DNA of 64,000 bases from Phascolomyces articulosus (taxonomy: Eukaryota; Mucoromycota; Mucoromycetes; Mucorales; Lichtheimiaceae), in contig JAIXMP010000002.1 in NCBI GenBank assembly GCA_025677815.1, positions 992,001-1,056,000 of the forward strand. Direction: 5' to 3'. Below, one piece after another: positions 51,372 through 62,305 of this stretch. The notes beneath the pieces were generated by a model. It was not told the origin of the DNA, searched no databases, and saw nothing but the letters and a program-made list of their open reading frames with translations. The position numbers were made by a program, and so were the translations under genes. Position 1 is the stretch's first letter. Every line of letters starts with the position of its first letter.

Positions 51372-52005
51372 ACACAGAAAAAGTAACTTATTATATCATT
51401 AATTATGTAATATTTTTAACGGTAAACCTGTATGAACGTTCTATTCCTTCAGGGACTACCTTTCTAAGAATAAAATTAGATAACATAATAAATTATTAAT
51501 GCAGCATAAACGTATATATATAATATATAGATATGTATGTATAACTTATAAATGAAATAAATGATTGCTAAGAACATGTTCAATTATTAGCGTATTTGAT
51601 AAATTTATGCAAGAAATGGAATAGGTCCTCCGATTCTATACGGAGCATTAAATTCACATTACGGATGAATAAACAACTGTATTTATACTTTTAGAGAGAG
51701 AAAGATAAAACAAATTATGAAATGAGTAATATGGAATAGTTAGATCTTACGTATAAAACTATAGCGAAATGTTTTTTAGGCTGCACAGGATTTGTTTTAG
51801 GGGTTATTGTTAGGTTTTTTTTCTCGGAGCATTCGGGAGAATTTCATTTTGTCCATGAGAAAAAATCAAGCCAAAGGGTAAGGGTGACAAGGGATCGCGG
51901 GAATCGTGTAAGACGCAACTATAAAAGGGCTCCCCGCACGTATAGAAAGATCATACTGTCTTCTTCATTCTTCTTTTTTCATACACACAAAAACAATAAC
52001 CCATT
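50379..52005. other. Divergent intergenic region with CT/CA microsatellite
   Basis: 1.6 kb without a supported gene. A compound repeat (CT)n(CA)n lies at 51320-51367, and poly(A) runs near 50716-50733. The first 200 bp serve the RRM gene promoter; the last 120 bp serve the KARI-like gene. Confidence 0.5.
51920..51927 (+). promoter_or_regulatory. TATA box of the KARI-like gene
   Basis: TATAAAAG lies about 79 bases before the ATG at 52006, in a locally GC-richer strip. It is followed by a pyrimidine-rich leader (CTTCTTCATTCTTC). Confidence 0.6.
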
Positions 52006-53296
52006 ATGGCTGTCAAGGTTTATCACGATTCAGATGCTGATCTTTCGATCATTCAAAACAAGCGTGTTACTTTTGTTGGTTTTGGCAACCAAGGTATAGT
52101 ATAAGTTTCTTATTCGGATTATTACTATTTCTGTATAATATGGATTGTGATGATATTCATATATATTATGTTGCATAAATAGGTTCTGCTCAAGCACAAA
52201 ACTTACGTGATTCTGGTGTCAAGAACATTACTATTGGTAACCGTGATGATGTAAGTTTTGGAAATAACTGTATTATTGGAAATATATTGGGAATATGAGA
52301 ATAAGTTAGTAGATGATTCCATGTATTTGTTATTGAATAAACATCTTTAATTTTCATCAATAGGATTATAAACCTAAGGCTGAAGCTGCCGGATTCACTG
52401 TCAAGAGCATCAGTGAAGCTGTAAAAGACGCTGAAGTTATCTTCCTTCTTATTCCTGATGAAGTCCAACATGAAGTCTGGAAGGAACAAATCAAAGAAAA
52501 CGTGGCTGATAACGCAACACTTGTTGTCGCATCTGGATATGCTTACGCCTTTGATCTTTTGGAACTTCCCGCTAACATGAGCGTTGTTATGGCTGCTCCT
52601 CGTATGATTGGTCCTGGTGTCCGTGACCGCTATGTTGCAAAGGAACCTTACCCTTGCTTTGTCTCGGTTGAAAAAGATCCAAGTGACAATGCATTACCTG
52701 TTGTTCTTTCGATTGCTCGTGCCATTGGCGCCACTTTAGGTGGAGCTGTTGAATCTTCTTGTCGTGAAGAAGCTGGTATTGATTTATTTGCCGAACAAGC
52801 TCTCTGGCCCGCTATCAACACGTACGTATATATCTATTGTTGATGGGGTGGGAAAATGAAAAAATGGGATCATTTATATAAGGAATAAGAGTAATAATAA
52901 ATATCATCTACATTTTTTACCAGTTGCTTTCGTGAAGCCTTCAATACACTCAAAGCTGCTGGATTTTCTGATGAAGCTATTTTGCATGACATGTATCTTT
53001 CTAAGGAACCTGCTGAAGTCTTTGACCGTGCTGCTACTGTTGGTTTCTTCCGTCAACTCAAGTTTCATTCTCCTACTTCTCAATTCGGTCAACTCCGTGG
53101 CACCAAGAACAATGATGGTACTGCATTGAGAGCCAAGTTTGAAAAGGTGTTGCATGAAGATATCTTATCGGGCGAATTTGCCAAATTCTGGTCCGGTGCT
53201 TTTACTTCTGGATCTAGCGATCTCGAACAACTTTGGAAGGAATCTGAAGATGAACCTATCTCTCAAGCTGAAAAGAGAATTGGTCTTCATGACTAA
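52006..53296 (+). CDS. KARI-like NAD(P)-binding protein (4 exons, 328 aa)
   Basis: Resembles class I ketol-acid reductoisomerase in length and layout. Exons are 52006-52093, 52183-52250, 52364-52821 and 52924-53296. The N-terminus [19 protein letters not shown] and the Rossmann motif [18 protein letters not shown] align with bacterial KARI (KVYYD.DADLSLI...YGSQGHAHA.NL+DSGV). The knot-domain start [15 protein letters not shown] keeps the conserved D-x3-E pair. By eye, however, the GPGH motif is replaced by IGPGV, and the two later metal-ligand Glu of the canonical FECLHE segment align with Asp and Ser (LHDMYLS). It has no mitochondrial presequence, unlike fungal Ilv5. It may be a KARI relative with another or reduced activity; a normal role in branched-chain amino acid synthesis is not assured. 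Confidence 0.78.
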
Positions 53297-53764
53297 ATGA
53301 CAAACATGTAACACCAAAAAGAAAAAGAAATGTATTATTCTATTGAATATGTTGTAATTGTTTCTGATATTTGAAGAAAAATATACTTTCTTCATTAAAA
53401 TCACTAAGCTTTGTAGAATAGTTTTTATATTTTTATCCTTCACTTTCCATCCATATATCTTCATATTTTTATTTGAAAATAAAATTCATGTATATTGATT
53501 GTACGTAGCATTACATAATGATATATATATAAAGTTACACATCCAAAACTTTTGTGTCCTATTTCTATCCATCTTTCGGTTCTGTGATCATAAAGTAATT
53601 TATAATATATTGTTTTATTGTCTATTTCTTTATATATTTTTATTTAATAACATTAAATTAGAGAAGGAGAAAGCAATTACAGAAATTTTCAAAATCTGGT
53701 GGTTATTTACATATATGTAGTGTAAGGTATTCTTTGTTCGTTGGTTTTATTTGCTATAATGATG
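53297..53764. other. Convergent spacer between the KARI-like and PHD genes
   Basis: AT-rich, no gene. It contains the 3' ends of both transcripts. Confidence 0.4.
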
Positions 53765-56700
53765 TTACGTAGAACCCGAATATCCATTATTGTTATTATT
53801 ATTATTTGCTTCACGATATTGCTGTTGCAGGGAGCGATGCGGTTGTTGTTGATATGGAGACTGTTGCTGTTGCTGTTGCTGTTGCTGCAAATAAGATCGA
53901 TGCAGTTCAGATTCTTGTAGTGGAGGCCGTAATTGAAGCTTAATCTGTGGAGATGGTGCTTGTTGAGGCTGTGGTATCTGATTTGAAGACTTTGGAAGGG
54001 ATACAGGAGGTGCTGGTCGAATACTTTGAATACTTGTTATTGAATTTGTAGCCTGTGGTAACAGAGGTGGGAGCACACTATGTTGCTGATGATGGTGACT
54101 ATTTCCATTTGAAAAGTTAGCGGGCAACATGGGTTTCAGTATGGGGAATATAGGAGACGAAAATCGGTCCGGGTTTCCCTGGGGATGGCGTTGTTGTTGT
54201 GGTGGTGGTGGTGATGGTGACGAATGTGATGGTTGGGAATATGGAGGCTGAGAAAGCGAATATGGAGATGTATGTGCTTGTGAATACATATTCCGCTGCT
54301 GTTGAGGCTGTGTAGATTGTGGTGGTGGTAACTGTGATTGCCAAGTTTGCACCATTGGCATTGGTGCCGTCTGGATAGGAGAATGACATCCGTTAGGATG
54401 AATCATCTGTGGTTGTGAAGGAGCAACAGGAGATTGATGATGCGTGTGTTCAATCTTTGTTCTTTTGAGTGCTGTGTTTTGAAGTGTATGCTCATCTTCA
54501 AACCCATCCACATCCACATCCTGAGCTTCCTTTTCTTGGCAAGGTTTACAGAAAAAGACTGAATTATTGAGTGTTTCTTCATCTTGTGAGATATGTCCAT
54601 TTTTTTGGAGGCATTCAATATGTTGCCATTTTCCACAGCGTTCACATGCAATCATAGGAGTGCCATCATCCTAAAGTGAAACAGGAAGAATAGAGAATTT
54701 AGCATAAATATTCCTCAGTCTTTGTACCCACATAAATACACCATCTCCCCAAATAAAATATATTTCACACATACAATGTTTTGACCCGATACACCACAAA
54801 CACAATCAAATGTCCAATCTTCTTCTTCTTCTGTCTTTTTATTCTTAGGTTTGCGACCGCGTTTCTTGCTAGAATGTTTCTTCCCAGGTTTTGTCCCATT
54901 GCTTTCTACCATTGTCTTTTTCCGCTCTGCCTCTTCCTGAGCATGTTCACGTTGTTCAAGCCGTCGTTCTCGGTCTCGTAAACGCTCTTCCCTAGCTTTT
55001 GCAATTTTGACCTTTTGATCTTCTTCTCGTTTACGTTCCATTTCTTCCCGTCTTGATGATTTTCTTGTCTTCTCTGCCTTTTCTTCCAATATGACTTGTT
55101 GCTCGTGTTCTATAGCAGCCAATTCTTTATACATGATACGCGAACTACGTTTTCTATTAGCGAGAAGCTCCTTCTTTTTTAATTGATCTTCATGCTCTTG
55201 CAAAACTGGAATCACTTTGGGTAAAACATCGTTGGATAGCATGTCATAAAGCCGTTGTTCGTCTAGATTACTGCTATTCTCAAATCTTTTGGGTAATTCT
55301 TCCCAATCCATCTTAGATAAGCAAATCTGTTTTTTTTTTTGGTTATAAAGAACAAAATGTGAGTACGTAAAGTGCTATTTTTTATATATGCATTCCTTCG
55401 TTCTTTCATCACTATCATTTTTCTTACCAATTTCCATGGCATCCAATTTTCAACGTCTTCCTCTTCTTCCTCTCCTTCTTCCTTGACTTGTGCACTCCTT
55501 CGTGTACTACGTCGAGTACCTCTAGCACGAGGACGAGACTTTTTCTTTTGAGGCCGTTTACGCTTAGGTTCAGGTGTTTCTTTATACAATCGATTATCTA
55601 AATGTAATGTCAATTGTTAATAACACGATAAATCATTGCTAATATTTATCTCGGAATGAATATTGTTTTACATACCATCAAAAAGCCAATATGAACTTCC
55701 TTTAGCATCATAACCGATGGGCTCTACACGCTATAAAGAATAATAAAAAGAAATTTACAAATTAGAAAATGTGTTATCTTTCTATTAATTAAGTTGTCAG
55801 AGCATACGTTTTTTTATATATATCCACTTACCCAATGAACAGCTTCTTCTTCATTATCTAAATGTTCCCTAAATGTAGCTGCATCATCCAATTGCCACTA
55901 ATAAATGCATTCTACAAGTTTAGCAATCATATATATTTCATCCTATTTGTCCATCATTCCTCGATCCGCTCGTTTTCCGGTATTACTCACTTCGCATAAA
56001 AGATATAATAAATGTAGTCTTGTCAAAAGTGGAAATGTAAAAAAATCTATCAATGCTTTAGGAGGAACAGGTGATGATTTTGGTTGTTGATCATCATGGA
56101 TAGACTCTTCCTGTTTTTCTTCGGTCTTTTGTGGAGAATCCTCTTCATCTTCCTTTTCGCTTTTTTCAGGGCGGAATGGATTCGGATCAAGAGCTTCACG
56201 TTTGTCAATCTCTTTTGCAAAATGGTTTTGCCATGTGTCAGCACTATTTATGTTGATGAATTATATATATTGTGTTAATAAGGAATGGATAATACTTCTA
56301 TTGATAATGCCTTATTTTTGTATTACTTTATAAATCTATTGCGCGTCAACAATCGTAACATGCGAACCATAAGTTCCTGGAGTCGATACCGTTCCTCGCG
56401 CTTTATAAGCATACTCTCAAGATCCTATAAAAATAGTATCCGACATATATAATTCGAAAGTTAATAAAGAAATAGTTTCTTCCATTGTTGAAACAAATTA
56501 TGCAGCCAATACTAGTTGTTGCACAAACATTAAGCAAAAAAAAAAAGGAAATAATAAATAATAAAAACATAATAAAAGAAAAAAAAAAGACCCTAACCTC
56601 TGTCGCGAAAACATAATCATCATCCGATCGCTTTGCAGCTTGGCTAGCAAGATGAGTTTGATTGGAAAGAAAAGATGCTGGGTTATAAACTGCTGGCCAA

Positions 56701-56801
56701 GGATGAAATGCCGATTGAAATGTATGAAAAAACTGCGCGATGGAAGCAAACTCTATATTGTTTCGTATCTTTTCGATCTCTCCCATAGTTTCTGTCGACA
56801 T
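53765..56801 (-). CDS. WHIM/PHD-finger chromatin protein with Gln/Pro-rich tail
   Basis: Minus-strand gene of about eight exons, ATG at 56799-56801. The N-terminus MSTETMGEIEKIRNNIEFAS and AQFFHTFQSAFHPWP resembles a DDT-like segment. A WHIM-type motif follows: FREHLDNEEEAVHW then RVEPIGYDAKGSSYWLFD. A highly charged coiled coil (EELPKRF... RKREEDQKVKIAKAREERLR) precedes a basic SKKRGRKPKNKK stretch. The PHD finger begins DCVCGVSGQNI and continues DDGTPMIACERCGKWQHIEC then FCKPC, with zinc ligands in C4HC3 order. The last 200 residues are Gln-, Pro- and Ser-rich, with a CAG-type repeat near 53855-53890. The domain order fits ISWI-type remodeller partners (Itc1/BAZ/CECR2 group), bound to histone H3 through the PHD. 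The exact orthologue is not settled. Confidence 0.8.
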
Positions 56802-57754
56802 GGTTGCAAGTTGCGATTACGTTTTTTAAAAGACACGTTACTTGTTAAAGTTAAAGAAAGGAGGCTTTATATAAAACAGGGAAATTTTTTAAGGTTAAAT
56901 GAGAGAAAGGGAAAGCCAAAAAATAAAAAAAGAAGGTGGTGATTTTGGTGATTTAGTAGGCTTTATTTTTTTTTTCAGAAACGTACGCAGCTGGTGATAA
57001 AGAAGTCCAAAACTTTTCTTTGTCTACACTTACTAAAGTAAAATTTTGACCAATGAGATTCGCTAACAAAAAATTATGTGTGCGGTTAAATTATCTACCA
57101 TCCAATGTATGGCCTCATTGCATGAATGGGTGTCAATAATATGTCCAAACTTCATATAACAGAATTCAATCCAAAAAAAAGAAAACTGTCATATACAGCG
57201 TTTCTACTTATTTTATTCATTTAAATGATAAATAAGTGTTCTGCTACAAATGACCTATCTCACTGATCATGGTACTGGATAGGTATACTCCCATATTGAT
57301 AACTAATAATACAAACCAATAGGTATAAAAAGGAAGAAGGATGGTACCTCTCTGCGGTTTCTCTATAATCCTTCTTTTGCTTTGTCTTTGTTAGCCCTGT
57401 CTTCATTCTTGTCATTCTATGATTTACCTTTTTTCCTTCCATGTCGTCCTCCTCGATTTCATTTCATTCCGATACAACAGCAATAATATACTCTCTTCCT
57501 TCTATTACAAGACAATAAGCAGCAATTGAATCAAATGAAGGAAAAGGATTATAGTGAGTGTGCGAAAACCATAAAAGATTATACAGATTTACTAACAACA
57601 GCATTATCATAGTTTGTATCATTATTTATAATATATAGATAACCGTCATGTTGCTTGACAAATGGCGCGGGTCTTAGTCCTGAACTCAGAATGATTTAAG
57701 TGAACCACGCAAGACAAAAAAAAAAAAAAAAAAAGAACCCAAAATCCGCTCAAA

Positions 57755-58027
57755 CTAACTTTTAAAACGTCTGCCAACAATATTCACCATCGTCGAGCCC
57801 AAAATACTACCAGCACATACTATGGGACACTTTATTATAATATCACCTGGTCGAATGGGTTGCAGTTGGACTTTTATAGAAAAATGAAAAAGAAAAGTTC
57901 CAGTTAACATAATTACAACTGTGGTAAGCGATAACCAATTCATGTCTCTCAAGGCATTACATGCAAAAGCTTCAAAGCAAACTTTTATCACTCCAGTGAA
58001 TATTATCGATGGATTAAAAAACAACAT
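57755..58027 (-). CDS. Hypothetical small membrane protein (weak)
   Basis: A 90-residue frame with one clear hydrophobic stretch and a basic C-terminus (VNIVGRRFKS). No family is recognised and no intron signal helps. It may be a relic or a chance frame. Confidence 0.2.
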   Translation of the reverse strand: MLFFNPSIIFTGVIKVCFEAFACNALRDMNWLSLTTVVIMLTGTFLFHFSIKVQLQPIRPGDIIIKCPIVCAGSILGSTMVNIVGRRFKS

Positions 58028-59327
58028 TTCCGCAATTTTAGATAGACTTATATATCATCAGCTACAACATGATAATAAGAAAAAAGAGTGTTTTATGGTT
58101 CTACCTTTCTTTTTATAGCCATTTACATACTTATCGGGTTAAAAAAAATAAAGAAATATTGCTATTGACGATAAATAGGGTGGAAGACGTGTGCCTTCTT
58201 TAACTACTTCATACACATGTATATCATAATCCTCTTCGTACGCGTAGTAAACAATGTAAATTAAAATGAAGGTACATACTGAATCGGTTCTGATGTCCGA
58301 ACAGTTACATTCACTCTCTAGTTTTGAACATCATAAAATGCACTTCAAAATTCATACCAGGCTATACAGAGATTAATCATAATCCCTCAAAACAGTGATG
58401 ATAGAAGAAGAAAAGAGTGAAAAATAATGGAGGATCACTATTTTGGTTTGAAGTATTATATAGCATCTTTTTCTGAGCTGGGACGTGAAAAAGTGTATTA
58501 TCGATATAGCTAACCCAACACAGAGCGATACTTACCCATACCAGCATTAGTAATTGCTTTAATCAGCGTAAAATGTTGAATAATAATTAGAAGTATAGTT
58601 TTATATATTATTATTGGCGGATTAACCCAAAAAGTAGTATATATATTTGCATACCTCTTCTCTTCTCCAATTTCTACTGGAAGAATACCCTCTATAAATA
58701 GATGCCAGTCATATGCATGTGCTGAAATAAGGAATATTCATCGATAAAACCAACCTGTGTAACGATCATAATTAGAATTATAAAGAATAAGATTTGTAGC
58801 CAACTTTTTTACTTTTATAATTTATAGAATACAAAGATCGCCCCCCCCATAATTGAACTATTTTATACGGCTAAAGTAATTAATTAATTTTTTCTGTTTT
58901 ATTGATCAACTAAAAACGGAAGTGTCATTGAAAAACACTATGAATAATAATATATGCATATGCGTACGCAAAAAAAAACAAAACAAAACAAAAAACAAAA
59001 AACAAAATTCTAATTCAAAGCATGACAATATAAGATGCAACACTAGTTCTACGTCCATGCTCTTTCATTATCCCCGGGTCGTCGTGGTAAAGTATAAGCA
59101 TAAATTATCGGACTAACCATTCAAATCAGTAAAAGTGATACAATGATAAAGGATCTCTATAATGCATCACCCTGCATAAGCATAGATCTATCCACGTGCG
59201 ATAATAAGTGAAGGGTAGTTCAATGAGAACCACATGAAGCTCTCTTCTTCTTACCATTGCTTATTTCAGAAATTGTTGCCTCTTTCGGGTCCTGTAAAAT
59301 TTATGCGTAAACTTGGATGAAAACATC

Positions 59328-59335
59328 TATAAAAA
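59328..59335 (+). promoter_or_regulatory. TATA box of the RNase T2 gene
   Basis: TATAAAAA about 85 bases before the ATG at 59414, followed by a T-rich leader. Spacing matches the KARI-like gene's TATA box. Confidence 0.55.
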
Positions 59336-59413
59336 CTCGATCATTCCATTCCATTTTTTTTATCCATAATAATCACAATTTTTCTTCTTTTTCTGTTTAT
59401 TATTGATACCACT

Positions 59414-60676
59414 ATGAAGATTACCCTTGCTACTACTAGTTTGGTTATTACTGCCTCCACTTTACTTTCTCAAGTTTCTGCTGCCCCAACGCTTCTTACA
59501 AGACAAGCAGATACTTGCTCCGGTATATATATGCTATTTTATGCTATATTTAATCTGTAAAATAATTACTCACGCATATAATATTATAAATATTTATAGT
59601 GGATTCTATTTCATGCAGTAACTCTAATGCTGATTCTTGCTGTGTTCCTACATATGGCTTGATGGTTCACGTACAACAGGTATTACAGCTGTTACATTTT
59701 GTCTCCCTTCTCCTTTCCCTTAGATAAAATGATAGCCTAAACTTTAACATTGTTTTATGGTAAATCTTGTCTATAGTGGATCGCTGGTTACGGACCATCA
59801 GATGCATTCACCATGCATGGTAAGTCATCATTCTATATGTATATGCGGTAAAAATAATAATTTGCTACCCTTTTTAATATCTATTAACCGGGGCTATATA
59901 TTATTACTTTCATTATAAGGCTTATGGCCCGACACTTGCAGTGGTGGTATTCCCGGTAATGGTGATTCCGGATGCGATGCTTCCCGTAATCATGATGATG
60001 TTGGTAAAATTATTTCTGACCTTGATGAAGCTCTCTATAAGCAATTGGACACCTATTGGCCATCATATAAAGGTACATTTTATACGAAATTTTTTTCCAT
60101 TATACTATAACTGTTACATTTTGATTCTTCTACGACATTTTAATATTCTTTGTTACACATTTATTATATTTATCATCAGGCGACAATCCTTCCTTCTGGA
60201 CGCACGAATGGAATAAGCATGGTAATAAATTTATATTCATGTTAATTGGAGGGGAGAAACAGGAAAACTAAACTAAATATATTAAGTTGTTGTCACATAA
60301 TATACTAAATATGAATGGTTGTTTTATAGGTACTTGTGTTACCACTTTGGATCCCAAGTGCTTTGGTGATGATTACACCGAAAATAAAGATGTTACTGAC
60401 TTTTTCAAACTAACATTGGACCTCCGTAGCGAATATAATCTTTATGCAATCTTGAAAAACGCAAATATTACACCTGGAGGTAGCTATACAGTGGATGCAT
60501 TTGAAAAGGCTATTTCAGCCTCTACTGGTGCTACACCTAAAGTTACATGCAACGGTGGAGATTTGGAAGAAATTTGGCTCTACTTCCACGTCCAAGGAAA
60601 CGGTGATTATGTGCCTACAGATGCAGTAGATGGCTCAAGTTGCTCTGGTTCAGTCAAGTATCCTGTAAAGAGTTAA
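59414..60676 (+). CDS. Secreted ribonuclease T2 (5-6 exons)
   Basis: A secreted acid endoribonuclease that cuts RNA through a 2',3'-cyclic phosphate. The first 24 residues (MKITLATTSLVITASTLLSQ) form a signal peptide, ending near VSAAP. Exon 1 is 59414-59522 and exon 2 starts at 59600. The first catalytic segment CAS I reads FTMHGLWPDTC and the second, CAS II, WTHEWNKHGTC; both keep the catalytic His and the Glu. Cys residues suit the usual disulphides (CSNSNADSCCVPTYG, CVTTLDPKCFGDD). The order and length (about 240 residues) match fungal RNase T2 (RNase Rh type). The stop is TAA at 60674-60676. It probably serves phosphate or nucleotide scavenging. Confidence 0.92.
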
Positions 60677-62280
60677 ATTAGTTTATTTTTTTTCTTCGAT
60701 AATCCTACCTGTTAGCTAAACGTTTATAAATATTATACTATATTATATTATACTATTTTTTGTAACTTTCTTTTTATTCAATGTACTACCTATTACACTA
60801 CAGTTTTTCACATCGTAGTAGTACGTATAAATAACTTTATATATATATATATATTTGTCGATTGATAAAAAGAAATAAATATTTATTTTTTTAAATTATG
60901 CTTACCATCATTAGTACTCATCACTAGCATACCAATAACAATACTAAACAAAATATATATTTAATATATTGGATGAATATATTTTTCAAATAGCAACACA
61001 TATTAGATGAGATGGAAGTGGAAGTTTGATAAATGGCTGATGTAGATTAATTTAGTCGTTCTCCCTTATTTTTTTATAATGAATAATTTTTTGGATAAAC
61101 ACAATGCAGGTAGCCAGTATATAACAAAGAGATCTCTCTGTCTCATTCGTATCAAATGCTTAAAGCTCGGCGTCAATTTTTTTTCTTGTCCCTGTACTAG
61201 AGAAAGAAAGCGTGCGACACTACTCCACTGCAAACTTTGGTGCTTTAAAGAAGCAAACAATGTTTCCGTGTAATAGGTAATAGATACACCCATCACCCAT
61301 TTAATTTGTTTCAACGTAGTTGGTAATTTTTGTTATTTGTAAATATGAACATAAATATTCATCTGTATCAAATATAACAAATACGTTTATCGCTTTTTAT
61401 TGATGAAGGAAAAGTAATCAACTGAATTTTTTGGTATACTCAACATATGTTGTGTGTGATTTTATACTTTGCATAGAGATAAAAAATTGTGGAATAAAAT
61501 TTACAAGCCGCATCAGAAATTTGAAAATGAATATCTACCATTAAAAGTGTAGGTTAAGCTATCATATAAGAATCATCTTCTTGGTGAATACATCAAGAGC
61601 ACTGGATAGTCCAAGAGGTTACTTTTGATACCGTTGTTACACTACTTGCAACTGCGATCAGGGGTAGTAACCCTCCTTCCCCCCAAAAAAGCGTATGTTT
61701 TTAGTTACCATGATCATCCAATAAGAATAACATATTAAATACACAAGCAATAAATATCTCACCGATATGATGAATCTAGCTTGCTACTTTTCGACATTAA
61801 TTCGCAAAAGCTTCACGTAGTCTTATAGTGCTTTTATTCTATTTGTATTCTGGTTTGTCCCCAATTCCGTGTAATCATATTCTTGCGTGCTACGACAAGT
61901 AAATAAATGGTTCACCATGTGTTTTTTTTTCACTATTGATTTGATAGGATGGGATCGCGCGAACAGTCTACTTTGCCGCTACTATGAAAAGAAAATAAAG
62001 AGGAGGCATAGCAGTTCCACAGGCGCACATAATAATAATCGAAGAATAAAATAAGAAAGTCTGTCATCAGAAATGGCCAATTCTCGACACGTAAACATTC
62101 CGATGTCCCTAATCTACTATTACTATCTTTGTTGAGAGCCAAATCATCATTTAATCATTTTCTTTATTAATGGACGGACTCTGATTACGCAGGTTTTTCT
62201 TTGCGGTTATTGAGCCGACACATTAATTAATTGTGAAAATCTTTCTGATTTTGTCGCGTCTGAGACGAATTTTGAAAGAA
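60677..62280. other. Intergenic region, no gene
   Basis: AT-rich with TA repeats at 60838-60856. Short frames, such as 61933-62142 on the minus strand, show no family. Possible ancient relics cannot be excluded. Confidence 0.4.
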
Positions 62281-62287
62281 ATTCGTC

Positions 62288-62305
62288 ACCAGCTGGTCAC
62301 GTGAC
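62288..62305. promoter_or_regulatory. Paired E-box palindromes
   Basis: ACCAGCTGGT at 62288-62297 overlaps GTCACGTGAC at 62296-62305. Both are perfect 10-bp palindromes, with CAGCTG and CACGTG cores that bHLH factors could bind. They lie in a GC-richer strip (62260-62480) with no recognised gene beside it. Confidence 0.45.

Larger units (their letters stand above)
56802..59413. other. Long intergenic region
   Basis: 2.6 kb. A 90-residue frame at 57755-58027 (minus) with a hydrophobic segment (SLTTVVIMLTGTFLFHFSI) is the only frame of note and has no recognisable family. An A-run lies at 57717-57734. The last 150 bp are a promoter for the RNase T2 gene. Confidence 0.4.

Noticed and set aside
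61933..62142. 69-codon frame on the minus strand
   Set aside because: No motif, no splice signals and no supporting context; possibly an old repeat fragment but not demonstrable.
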